From NCBI GenBank assembly GCA_949296575.1, contig CASFPE010000003.1, forward strand, positions 1 through 64,000: a stretch of 64,000 nt of DNA, given 5' to 3'. Shown here piece by piece: positions 24,540-32,917 of this stretch; the stretch's first letter is position 1; every line of letters begins with the position of its first letter. This DNA is from an uncultured Bacteroides sp. GTDB taxonomy: Bacteria > Bacteroidota > Bacteroidia > Bacteroidales > Bacteroidaceae. The notes beneath the pieces were generated by a model that saw nothing but the letters and a program-made list of their open reading frames with translations, searched no databases and was not told the origin of the DNA. The translations under genes and the position numbers were made by a program.

Positions 24540-26753
24540 ATGCGGGCGCGGAGGTTTCCATATTATCCGCAGTTGGACGGCATGGATTGCGGCGGGGCGT
24601 GCCTGCGCATGGTGGCGGCTTACTACGGGCGCAGCTTTTCCGGCCAAGAGGTGCAACGGCTCTGCATGGCGGGGCGCGAGGGCGTGTCGGTGCTTTCCGT
24701 GTGTGAAGCGGCAGAGGCGCTGGGCTTCCGCGCCGTGGCTGGCCGGGTGTCGTTGGAAAAGCTGATGGCGCAACAGCCTTTCCCTTGCATTTTGCATTGG
24801 AATCAAGAACACTTTGTGGTGCTATATGCGGTGAAAAAGAGGCGTGAGGGCAAACGACGGTTCTGTGTGGCCGATCCGGGAAAAGGCGTGCTGTCGATGG
24901 ATGAAGAAACTTTCAAGGAACATTGGCTGAGTACGCGTCGGCAGGGTGAAGAACGCGGCATTGTGGTGTCGCTCCAGCCTGCGGCAGCTTTCTTTGAGAA
25001 GCATCCTGCCTGTGGAAAGAAGGTGCCTGCGGCGGCTTTCCTGTACAGGTATATGCGGCCATACGGGAAGTTTTTCCTGCATCTGGCGGCAGGGCTGCTG
25101 TTGGGGAGCGTGTTGCAACTGATTGCTCCTTTCCTGACGCAGGCCATTGTGGACACCGGCATTGCCAACCGCGACATCGGTTTCATCTATTTGGTGCTGG
25201 CCGGGCAACTGATGTTGGTGCTGAGCAGCACGGCCATTGACTTTGTGCGGCGGTGGATTTTGCTCCACATCAGCGTGCGGGTCAACTTGTCGCTGTTGTC
25301 CGATTTCATCATCAAATTGATGAAGCTGCCCATGGGCTTCTTTGAGGCGAAGCAAATCGGCGACTTGATGCAGCGGATGAACGACCATGAACGGGTGCAG
25401 CAGTTCCTTACCACGCAGACGCTCGGCATTCTGTATTCGCTATTCAGTTTCGTGATTTTCGGCGCGGTGTTGCTGTATTATGACGTTTGGATTTTTGCTG
25501 TATTTGCCTTGGGCAGCCTGCTTTATGCCGGATGGATTGGCCTGTTTCTGCGGCGGAGGCGGACGATTGATTATGAGTATTTCGAGCAAAGGGCGCGGAA
25601 TCAGAGCAAGACGATGCAATTGTTGAGCGGCATGCAGGAGATAAAGCTGCAAGGATGCGAAAGCCGCCGCCGGTGGGAATGGGAAGACGTGCAGGCAGGA
25701 TTGTTCCAAGTGAACATGAAATCGCTGAAACTGTCGCAAGCCCAAGAGGTGGGCGGCGTTTTCATAAACCAGGCCAAAAACATTGTCATCACCATCATGG
25801 CGGCAACCGCTGTGGTGGACGGGCGTTTGTCGTTGGGCATGATGCTGGCCATCCAGTACATCTTAGGGCAACTTTCCTACCCCGTGGAGCAACTGCTGGC
25901 CTTCATCTACCATTGGCAGGACGTGAAAATCAGTTTGGAACGCATGACGGAAATCCATGTGCAGGAAAATGAAAGCGAAGGAAGCCGGGCGAGGACGGCA
26001 GTCCCGGACAGCCCGGCAGCCATCGATGTGGAGAATGTCAGCTTCCAATACGAAGGAAAGCATTCACCGAAAGTGCTGGACCATGTGACGCTGCACATAC
26101 CGCAGGGGAAGATGACGGCCATCGTTGGCGGCAGCGGCAGCGGAAAGACCACTCTGGTAAAACTGTTGCTGGGTTATTATGCTCCCACGGAAGGAAACAT
26201 ACGAGTGGACGGGACGAATTTGGCCGGGATGGACAAGCGGGAATGGCGGCGGCAATGCGGCGCGGTGATGCAGGACGGTTTCATTTTCTCGGAATCCATT
26301 GCCCGCAACATTGCGGTGAGTGACGGGGAGGTGGACAAGCAAAGGTTGGCAGAAGCTGCACGGGTGGCCTGCGTGGATGAATTTGCGGAACGCCTGCCGT
26401 TGCGCTATGACACGGTGGTGGGAATGGACGGGCGGGGCATTAGCCAAGGCCAGCGGCAGCGCATCCTGATCGCCCGTGCGGTATATAAAGACCCGCCTTT
26501 TTTGTTTCTTGACGAAGCGACCAATGCATTGGACACGGTGAATGAACGGGTCATCATGGAGAATTTGGATGCTTTTTATAAGGGAAAGACGGTTGTGGTG
26601 GTGGCGCATCGGTTGAGTACGGTGCGCCATGCGGATCAGATTGTGGTGTTGGACAAAGGCCGGGTTGTGGAAACCGGCACGCATGAGGAACTGGCCGCCC
26701 GCAAGGGGGCATATTTTCATTTGGTGAAAAACCAGTTGGAATTGGGAGGATAG
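24540..26753 (+). CDS. C39-peptidase-containing ABC exporter
   Basis: A 737-residue peptidase/permease/ATPase fusion. Residues 1-150 form a C39 cysteine peptidase: the oxyanion glutamine and catalytic cysteine in YPQLDGMDCGGACL, the histidine in NQEHFVVLY, and the aspartate in VADPGKG. The central part has about six membrane helices (from FLYRYMRPYGKFFLH). The C-terminal ATPase has Walker A GGSGSGKTT, signature GISQGQRQR and Walker B FLFLDEATNALD. Such proteins cut double-glycine leaders and export the core. It starts one base after the outer-membrane gene stop, so it is translationally coupled. An adaptor is needed for envelope crossing, but only a stub follows. Confidence 0.93.
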   Translation: MRARRFPYYPQLDGMDCGGACLRMVAAYYGRSFSGQEVQRLCMAGREGVSVLSVCEAAEALGFRAVAGRVSLEKLMAQQPFPCILHWNQEHFVVLYAVKKRREGKRRFCVADPGKGVLSMDEETFKEHWLSTRRQGEERGIVVSLQPAAAFFEKHPACGKKVPAAAFLYRYMRPYGKFFLHLAAGLLLGSVLQLIAPFLTQAIVDTGIANRDIGFIYLVLAGQLMLVLSSTAIDFVRRWILLHISVRVNLSLLSDFIIKLMKLPMGFFEAKQIGDLMQRMNDHERVQQFLTTQTLGILYSLFSFVIFGAVLLYYDVWIFAVFALGSLLYAGWIGLFLRRRRTIDYEYFEQRARNQSKTMQLLSGMQEIKLQGCESRRRWEWEDVQAGLFQVNMKSLKLSQAQEVGGVFINQAKNIVITIMAATAVVDGRLSLGMMLAIQYILGQLSYPVEQLLAFIYHWQDVKISLERMTEIHVQENESEGSRARTAVPDSPAAIDVENVSFQYEGKHSPKVLDHVTLHIPQGKMTAIVGGSGSGKTTLVKLLLGYYAPTEGNIRVDGTNLAGMDKREWRRQCGAVMQDGFIFSESIARNIAVSDGEVDKQRLAEAARVACVDEFAERLPLRYDTVVGMDGRGISQGQRQRILIARAVYKDPPFLFLDEATNALDTVNERVIMENLDAFYKGKTVVVVAHRLSTVRHADQIVVLDKGRVVETGTHEELAARKGAYFHLVKNQLELGG

Positions 26754-26759
26754 CGCAAT

Positions 26760-26909
26760 ATGGATGGACAGGGAGATATTGAATTACGGAGCGAAAAGGC
26801 AAGGGACATTATTGGGAAGATGCCCCGTTCGTTGACGGTGTGGAGCTATGTGGTGCTGTGCGTGGTGGCTGCTTTGCTGGCATTAGGAATATGGATTGCC
26901 CTCCACTGA
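26760..26909 (+). CDS. 49-residue membrane stub resembling the start of an HlyD-type adaptor
   Basis: The product begins MDGQGDIELRSEKARDIIGK, followed by MPRSLTVWSYVVLCVVAALL and ends at GIWIALH. The IELRSE-x-x-DIIGKxP segment and a single membrane helix match the N-terminal end of Bacteroidetes HlyD-family membrane fusion proteins, which normally continue for more than 300 periplasmic residues. Here a TGA follows the helix and sits in the loop of a strong terminator. It is either a truncated adaptor gene or a retained mini-subunit of the exporter. It starts 6 bp after the exporter stop, so it is very likely translated. Confidence 0.7.
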   Translation: MDGQGDIELRSEKARDIIGKMPRSLTVWSYVVLCVVAALLALGIWIALH

Positions 26910-26940
26910 TGCGGCATCGGCGGAGGGCAATCTTTTGTTT
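26894..26940 (+). terminator. Terminator of the peptide cluster
   Basis: Perfect 11-bp stem (26894-26904 with 26922-26932), 17-base loop, followed by TTTTGTTT. The last codons of the 49-residue gene form the left arm, and its stop is in the loop. Confidence 0.88.
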
Positions 26941-26944
26941 GTGC

Positions 26945-28708
26945 TTATCTTGCCACCACTTTGGCGGAGACATTGCCCATTTGCACGATGTAAAGTCCTT
27001 GGGGCAAACGGATGATATGTTCGCCCGGCGTAAGGTTTTCTGTTTTATAGAGGATGCCGTTGGCGGTATAGATGCGTGCTTGCCCGCCTGTTTCGGCATG
27101 GATGGCAATGCTTTGCGGCAGGGCTTTCACCGAAACAGCCTTATGGGACGTGACGGATGTGGGGTCGCCGCCCATGAAATCGAAGGAAACGATGCCGTCG
27201 CTTTCCGTGATGTTGGTGACCGGCATGGCAATGTCTTCGCCTTCATAGACTTCAAAGGAGGTGATTTCCGTGACGTTGCGGATGCCCGGATAGGGGTCGC
27301 CTTGCCGGCTTGACAGGGAGATGTTGCCCAATTCGCCATCGGCGGGCAGGATGGTCATGCCTTGCTGGCTGCTGTTGTTCACGGCATTGTTGAACCATTT
27401 CTGCTCATCATAATCGACATGCATCACCAACATGCCGTGTCCCAACAGGGCAGAGTCCCAGCCTTCCTGTTGCCTGTTCTCCAACAGGAAATATTCATCG
27501 GGGTTGCTTTCGTTGATGATTTTGAAAGCCTGCCCTTCCGGCGTGTGCGCGGCAGCCAAGCAGACGGTGCAAGGCTGGGTTAATGCTTCCGTGCTTTTCC
27601 AGCCCATGAACTCCTTTTCATAGGCCGTGTAGCCGCATGGCGTGTGGGAGTTGTCGTTGTAGGAACCATAGTCCATGACATCCCATGTGTCCATGCCGAA
27701 ATAAGATCGGTTGTTGGTGGGGTAGAAATCGGGAAGCCCCAAGCAATGGCTGAATTCATGGCAGAAAGTGCCGATGCCATCAATCTCATTGCCATACAGT
27801 TCATTGTTGCAGGCATAGCTGTAAAGGAGTACGCCATCGAGTTCCGGCAATTCATCCATGGCGGAATGGAAGTCCCATTGGTGCGGCCAAATGCTGTTTT
27901 CTTCTTCGCTGGATGCTTCGCCCACGCCTGCATAGATGGTGTAGAGTACATCCACGATGCCATCGCCATCGTTGTCATAGACCGAGAAGTCGGGAATCAA
28001 CCCTTCGGCTTTCGCGAGGGTGCAGGCTTCCAAAACCATTTCGGCGGGGCGGATGTCATCGCCTTTCCAATCGTTGGCACCGTAATATTCCCGGTTGTTT
28101 TCCAATGTGACGGGGCCGATGATGTCGAACTGTGGGTTGAACAGGCCGCCGGACTGCGCAATGAAATAGTCGCGCACGCTGCCATAGTCCCGCCCTTCGG
28201 TGTAGCCTTCTTGGCCGACCCGTTGCTGGTAGCCTGTATGAGCCTGTTCGCCTTCGCTGAAAGCCACATCTTTGTATTGAATGAGGATGACAGGTATCCG
28301 GGGGCTTCCGTTGGGATGCACCTCGGAAACTTTCATGGGGGCTGCTTTTGCCTGCTGCTTGTTTTGCCGGATTTGCGGGATATGGTTGGCAATGGTTTGC
28401 CTGTTTTTTCTCGCGAACTCAGCTTCTTCTGCCGTGCGGTCGGCTGACAGGTGCGCCAACTGCGCGGAAGCGGCAAGCGTTTCTTGGGCAGAAAGCACGG
28501 AATAATAGAAATGGCCGTCCGTTCCTTTGGAAAGGATGATGCCGTCGTCGGTCGTGTAATAATGCAAATGCTCGTCGCCCTGCTTGGTGACGATGAGAGT
28601 GGTGCCGTCTTTTTGCACATGGGTGATGCGCAACCGTTTGGCAGGCACAGCCTGCAAGGCGGAGAAAGCCATCCATGCACATGCGATGGTGGATAAGATT
28701 CGTTTCAT
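26945..28708 (-). CDS. Secreted M6-family metalloprotease with T9SS sorting domain
   Basis: A 587-residue exported zinc protease. Signal peptide MKRILSTIACAWMAFSALQA; N-terminal propeptide-like region; catalytic M6 domain (immune inhibitor A-like) with FCHEFSHCLGLPD, which fits HExxHxxGxxD, and NRSYFGMDTWDVMDYGSY as the following Met-turn region. The C-terminal about 60 residues (SIAIHAETGGQARIYTANG to LPQGLYIVQMGNVSAKVVAR) form a type A sorting domain recognised by the type IX secretion system. It is therefore predicted to reach the cell surface or medium. It is convergent with the peptide cluster; a functional link is not shown. Confidence 0.88.
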   Translation of the reverse strand: MKRILSTIACAWMAFSALQAVPAKRLRITHVQKDGTTLIVTKQGDEHLHYYTTDDGIILSKGTDGHFYYSVLSAQETLAASAQLAHLSADRTAEEAEFARKNRQTIANHIPQIRQNKQQAKAAPMKVSEVHPNGSPRIPVILIQYKDVAFSEGEQAHTGYQQRVGQEGYTEGRDYGSVRDYFIAQSGGLFNPQFDIIGPVTLENNREYYGANDWKGDDIRPAEMVLEACTLAKAEGLIPDFSVYDNDGDGIVDVLYTIYAGVGEASSEEENSIWPHQWDFHSAMDELPELDGVLLYSYACNNELYGNEIDGIGTFCHEFSHCLGLPDFYPTNNRSYFGMDTWDVMDYGSYNDNSHTPCGYTAYEKEFMGWKSTEALTQPCTVCLAAAHTPEGQAFKIINESNPDEYFLLENRQQEGWDSALLGHGMLVMHVDYDEQKWFNNAVNNSSQQGMTILPADGELGNISLSSRQGDPYPGIRNVTEITSFEVYEGEDIAMPVTNITESDGIVSFDFMGGDPTSVTSHKAVSVKALPQSIAIHAETGGQARIYTANGILYKTENLTPGEHIIRLPQGLYIVQMGNVSAKVVAR

Positions 28709-28740
28709 TCAGGCTTAGGTTAACGGGTGGTATTTTCAGT

Positions 28741-29226
28741 TTAATTTGTTTTTGCTGCGTCCGGAAATTCGGGCTGCACATCCGGTTCGGCTTTATAGGG
28801 ATATACATCCATGATGGGCGTTTCCGCCACGGAGGCAATAACGTAGTCCGCCATCGTGCCTTTCATCCCTTCGTCCAAGCGTTTCACAGCATCGCGGAGG
28901 TCGCTGGCCTGCACGAGGACTTGCGTAGAGGTCTTTTTCTCTGCGCCGCTTTTCTCGTCCAAAGTGATGAAAAGCAATTTGCATTTGAACCATCGGTCAG
29001 CTGTTTCTTCTTCGCAATTGAACAATTCGCTGTAGTTTGCCCTTTTGATGTCGGACACGGTAAATTCGCCGGAGAGGAACGGGGTCATTTCCTCGATGAT
29101 GCGTGCTTCGGCTTCTGTGAAGCTGAGGGCATCCACCAAATAAGGCTCAGTGACCTTTTTGGTCATACCGTTTTCCATTGTTTTTTCATATCTGATTTTG
29201 CATTCAAACCAATTGTGCATTGCCAT
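28741..29226 (-). CDS. DUF4494 domain-containing protein
   Basis: A 161-residue cytoplasmic protein of the DUF4494 family, common in Bacteroidales and of unknown function. It shows NWFECKIRYEKTMENG at the start, a VTEPYLVDALSFTEAEARIIEEM segment, and RWFKCKLLFITLDEKSGAEKK in a second, similar strand-rich half, followed by an acidic, proline-containing tail. It has its own full promoter. No partner is evident. Confidence 0.82.
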   Translation of the reverse strand: MAMHNWFECKIRYEKTMENGMTKKVTEPYLVDALSFTEAEARIIEEMTPFLSGEFTVSDIKRANYSELFNCEEETADRWFKCKLLFITLDEKSGAEKKTSTQVLVQASDLRDAVKRLDEGMKGTMADYVIASVAETPIMDVYPYKAEPDVQPEFPDAAKTN

Positions 29227-29270
29227 ATGTTTTTCCTTTTTTTAGTGTGACATTCGTTTAAAACCGCGTG

Positions 29271-29301
29271 CAAAGATACCGAAATGGCCGAATAATGCAA
29301 A
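29271..29301 (-). promoter_or_regulatory. Promoter of the DUF4494 gene
   Basis: Read on the minus strand: TTTG (29301-29298), 19 bp, TATCTTTG (29278-29271), ending 44 bp before the ATG at 29226. Confidence 0.65.
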
Positions 29302-29334
29302 AGCGAAAGAGGGATTATTTGGAAAGGCGCATCC

Positions 29335-30165
29335 TCACCCGATGGGGGTTTCTTCCCATTCCCCATGGTGGAGTTCCATAACTGCCGGAATGCCGTTGGC
29401 TTTCAGTGCAGCCAATGCTTCGGCTCGCCCGCTGTTGATGCGTGCCGGGAAGTGGGCATCTGAATTGACCAAGACGGGTATATGCAAGTCGCGAAGAAGG
29501 GGGAAGTATTTGGCATGAGGGAAGAAAACGCCCGTGCTTTCATAGGCTTTTGTATTGATCTCCACCATGATGCCTTTGGAGGCGATGAGGGAGAAATAGT
29601 CTTGTATCAAGCGGCTGTACCAATCGGACTCCAGCAGCGAAGGGTCGCAGCAGGAAGCATTGTACGACATCTTGTCGGCATGGCCCAAAATGTCGAACCC
29701 GCCTGTTTCGACCATGGCCATGAGCTTGGCGAAATATTTTCGTACCATTCTTTCCAGATTGTTCCCGAAATAGAGGGGCAATATGGTTTTGAAACGCCCG
29801 ACAGGGGTATCGATGTCGATCAATCCGTCTTCTAATGATTCGAGCAGATGCACGGAACCGATGCGGTAGTCCAAAGGCAGTTGCCGGAAGTATTCGATGC
29901 CCGGATTGCTCCCGGCATCCAAGTAGTCGATTTCCATTCCGGCATAGATTTCGATTTCATCGGCATATTGTTGTTTCAAGCGGCAGATTTCATGGAGGTA
30001 GTCCGGCACGTCTTCCCGCTCCATGGTCCATCGTGTGGGGAAAGGGAGGGGCGCATGGGACGAGATGCCATATGAAGTGAAGCCTTGCCGGATGGCTTCT
30101 TTCACAAAATCTTCCATGGAGGCACGGCCATCGCAAAACGTGCAATGGCTGTGGTAATTGGTCAT
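29335..30165 (-). CDS. PHP-family histidinol-phosphatase-like protein
   Basis: A 276-residue PHP-domain phosphoesterase. Metal ligands are visible: HSH in NYHSHCTFCDG near the N-terminus, HAPLPFP, the E of GMEIDYLD, H in DILGHADK, and the DAH of NSDAHFPARI near the C-terminus. It resembles HisJ/HisK-type histidinol phosphatases (histidine biosynthesis), but no his genes adjoin. The start MTNYHSH at 30165 is preferred over the ATG at 30183, which would overlap the upstream ABC-F gene end; both are possible. Confidence 0.85.
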   Translation of the reverse strand: MTNYHSHCTFCDGRASMEDFVKEAIRQGFTSYGISSHAPLPFPTRWTMEREDVPDYLHEICRLKQQYADEIEIYAGMEIDYLDAGSNPGIEYFRQLPLDYRIGSVHLLESLEDGLIDIDTPVGRFKTILPLYFGNNLERMVRKYFAKLMAMVETGGFDILGHADKMSYNASCCDPSLLESDWYSRLIQDYFSLIASKGIMVEINTKAYESTGVFFPHAKYFPLLRDLHIPVLVNSDAHFPARINSGRAEALAALKANGIPAVMELHHGEWEETPIG

Positions 30166-30179
30166 GTTCGTTGGGCGGT

Positions 30180-32042
30180 TCATTCTTCTATCTCGCTTAA
30201 TTCAAGCCATCTTGTGGATTTCTCGTCGATTAATTTCCCGATTTCTGCAACGCGGATGGATTGGGTGGTCAGTTCTTCCACGGAAAGCGTGCCGGAGCAA
30301 AGGGCGGCTTCCAATTTTTTCTTTTCGGCCTCTAATGCTTCTATGTCTTTTTCTATTTGTTGCAGTTCAAGGCGTTCCTTGTAGGTCAGTTTCCGCTTGT
30401 CGTTGTTGCGGCTGCGGGGAGTGGCATTTGCTTTTGGCTTTTCGGCTTGCTTTTGTTGTTCCTGTACGCTTTTCCATTTACGGTAGTCGGAGTAATTGCC
30501 GGGAAAGTCTTGGATTTCGCCTTGCCCTTTGAACACCAAGATGTGGTCTACGACTTTGTCCATGAAAAAGCGGTCGTGCGACACTACGATGACGCATCCT
30601 TTGAAATGAACCAAATAGTCTTCCAAGATGTGGAGGGTGGCGATATCCAAATCGTTGGTCGGTTCATCTAAAACAAGGAAGTTCGGATTGGCCATTAGGA
30701 CAGTGCAGAGATAGAGCCTCCGCCGTTCGCCTCCGCTTAGTTTGCAGACATAGTCATGTTGTTTTTCTGGTGTGAACAGGAAATATTGTAGGAATTGTGA
30801 GGCGGTGAGCCGTTTGTTGTTGCCTAACTCGATGATGTCGGCGATGTTCCGCACGACATCGATGACTTTGGTTTGTCCATCGAATTGGAGCCCATTTTGT
30901 GAATAATACCCGAAGCGCACTGTTTCACCGATTTCAAGCGTGCCGCTGTCCGGCTGGACTTCGCCGGTCAGTATTTTGATGAAAGTGGATTTCCCGGTTC
31001 CGTTGTCGCCGATGATGCCCATTTTCTCATATCTGGAAAAGATGTAAGAGAAGTCATTCAGGATGGTAATGTTGCCAAAGCTCTTATACAGGTGTTCGGC
31101 TTCGAATATTTTATTGCCTATGTAGGATGACTTTACGTCTAAAGTGATGTTCTGTTGAGTAGTTCGTTGTTTGGCTGTTTTTTCTAATTCATAAAAGGCT
31201 TCTTCGCGATAGCGGGCTTTGTGTCCTCGCGCTTGCGGCATGCGCCGCATCCATTCTAATTCTGTACGATACAGGTTATTGGCTTTTGTTATCTCTGCAT
31301 TGGCGGCATGGATGCGTTCTTGCCTTTTCTCCAGATAGTATGCGTAGTTGCCTTTGTAGGCATATAGTTGTTGATTGTCGATTTCAATGATTTCAGAACA
31401 TACCCGGTCGAGGAAATAGCGGTCGTGCGTCACCATCAGCAGGCTGGCAGGGTTGTGCTTGAGGTAGCTTTCCAACCATTCTGTCATGTCCAAATCGAGA
31501 TGGTTGGTCGGTTCATCAAGGATGAGCAGTTCCGGTTCCATGATGAGGACGTTGGCTAAAGCTACACGTTTGAGTTGTCCTCCTGAAAGATGCCTGACTT
31601 TTTGATTGAAGTCATTGATTTTTAATTTGGAAAGAATCTGCTTGATTTTTGTTTCATATTCCCATGCTTTTTCATGCTCCATCCGCATGAGCAGATTCTC
31701 CATTCCTGGGTGGCCTTCCGTATGGAGGCATTGTTCGTATTCTTGAATTAGCCGGGCCGTGCTGTTTGATGACTGAAAACAGGCTTCCAGCACGGTGAGT
31801 TCGCCGGGGTATTGAGGGCTTTGCTCTAAGTATCCGACCCGCAGGCCGCGCCGGAAACTGATATTTCCGCTGTCGTACCCTTCTTTTCCTGCGATGATGT
31901 TGAGCAAGGTGGTTTTTCCTTTTCCGTTTTGCGCAATCAGCCCTACTTTTTGCTTTTCGTCTATGCCGAGCGAGATATTCTGAAAAAGGATCAAATCGCC
32001 GAACGACTTGGTAAGGTTCTCTATTTGAAGGTGGCAGGCCAT
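30180..32042 (-). CDS. ABC-F family ATPase (Uup/YheS-like)
   Basis: A 620-residue soluble protein with duplicated ABC domains and no membrane segments. Domain 1: Walker A AQNGKGKTT, signature LSGGQLKRVAL, DEPTNHLD. Domain 2: GDNGTGKST, LSGGERRRLYL, DEPTNDLD. The C-terminal about 80 residues (LTYKERLELQQIEKDIEALEAEKKKLEAAL) form a coiled coil as in Uup. ABC-F proteins act on ribosomes; some give antibiotic protection, but the Uup-like coiled coil suggests a housekeeping role. It is distinct from EttA at 7.7 kb. It touches the genes on both sides, so it is in an operon. Confidence 0.9.
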   Translation of the reverse strand: MACHLQIENLTKSFGDLILFQNISLGIDEKQKVGLIAQNGKGKTTLLNIIAGKEGYDSGNISFRRGLRVGYLEQSPQYPGELTVLEACFQSSNSTARLIQEYEQCLHTEGHPGMENLLMRMEHEKAWEYETKIKQILSKLKINDFNQKVRHLSGGQLKRVALANVLIMEPELLILDEPTNHLDLDMTEWLESYLKHNPASLLMVTHDRYFLDRVCSEIIEIDNQQLYAYKGNYAYYLEKRQERIHAANAEITKANNLYRTELEWMRRMPQARGHKARYREEAFYELEKTAKQRTTQQNITLDVKSSYIGNKIFEAEHLYKSFGNITILNDFSYIFSRYEKMGIIGDNGTGKSTFIKILTGEVQPDSGTLEIGETVRFGYYSQNGLQFDGQTKVIDVVRNIADIIELGNNKRLTASQFLQYFLFTPEKQHDYVCKLSGGERRRLYLCTVLMANPNFLVLDEPTNDLDIATLHILEDYLVHFKGCVIVVSHDRFFMDKVVDHILVFKGQGEIQDFPGNYSDYRKWKSVQEQQKQAEKPKANATPRSRNNDKRKLTYKERLELQQIEKDIEALEAEKKKLEAALCSGTLSVEELTTQSIRVAEIGKLIDEKSTRWLELSEIEE

Positions 32043-32908
32043 TATTTCTTGTCGTTTATTTGCAAGCTGGAGATGATGCGTTCAAATTCTTGCTCTAAAT
32101 TGATATTCTTTTTATTTTTTATTTTTTCCCATACGATGTCTTGGGGGGATATGACGTTATCTTCATTGGCTTGATAGCAGAGTGCGGGGTATTCAAATCG
32201 TCCGTCAATGACCGTAACCCATTCCAATTCTTCGATTTCATTGGCCAGTATGATTCCGAACACGAGCCCCATGGCTTGCCAGATATCTTTTTTGCCGGGC
32301 GGGCATAGGTTCTCATTGATGATTTGCTGCATGTGTGGAAAGTCTTTGCTCGTTCCGGTAAAGTCTTTTTTCAACAATGTCTTGACAGTAGATGATACTG
32401 ATTCGAAAGCATTGTTGATTTCGCCAATCTCCAATATCCGTATGGGAATGACGGTTTTGGGCAGGCTTGATTCTTCTCTGAACGCCCGGATAGATGCGAT
32501 GATTTGCCGGGCTATTTCTGGGGTTTCACCTTGGAAAGTAGCAAAACTGCATTCAAACACGATGCTTTCGTGGCCTGTCAGCCAATAGTGTGATGTGAAT
32601 GCCTGCCCGTTTTCAGAAAAGTTTTCTTGTGAGTATGCGCAATCCCATGAACCAATCTTGACCATGACGGCAGACGGATTCAATCGCAACTCTTCTTTCA
32701 TGGATTGCCGCGCATAGAGTGCAGCATCGGGCTGGTGGCGGTCCTGTTTATAGGCGGAGATGCGGAAATTTCCTGTCCAGTTTACCGGGTCGTAAAACAG
32801 GAACCGGCTTTCTGTATCTTCAAATTCATTCCAGTTGTTGGGGTATGTCAGGGCAAACCATGATTTCGGGCTGATGAAAAGTTTTCCTTTTTTCTTTATT
32901 TCTTGCAT
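32042..32908 (-). CDS. DUF3805/DUF3806-type protein
   Basis: A 288-residue probably cytoplasmic protein without a signal peptide. The N-terminal half (KLFISPKSWFALTYPNNWNEFEDTE) fits DUF3805; the C-terminal half (YPALCYQANEDNVISPQDIVWEKI) fits DUF3806. Both are described only from Bacteroidales-like genomes, with unknown function. It lies 9 bp after glmS and overlaps the ABC-F gene by one base, so the three are cotranscribed. Confidence 0.8.
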   Translation of the reverse strand: MQEIKKKGKLFISPKSWFALTYPNNWNEFEDTESRFLFYDPVNWTGNFRISAYKQDRHQPDAALYARQSMKEELRLNPSAVMVKIGSWDCAYSQENFSENGQAFTSHYWLTGHESIVFECSFATFQGETPEIARQIIASIRAFREESSLPKTVIPIRILEIGEINNAFESVSSTVKTLLKKDFTGTSKDFPHMQQIINENLCPPGKKDIWQAMGLVFGIILANEIEELEWVTVIDGRFEYPALCYQANEDNVISPQDIVWEKIKNKKNINLEQEFERIISSLQINDKK

Positions 32909-32917
32909 GTCAATGAG

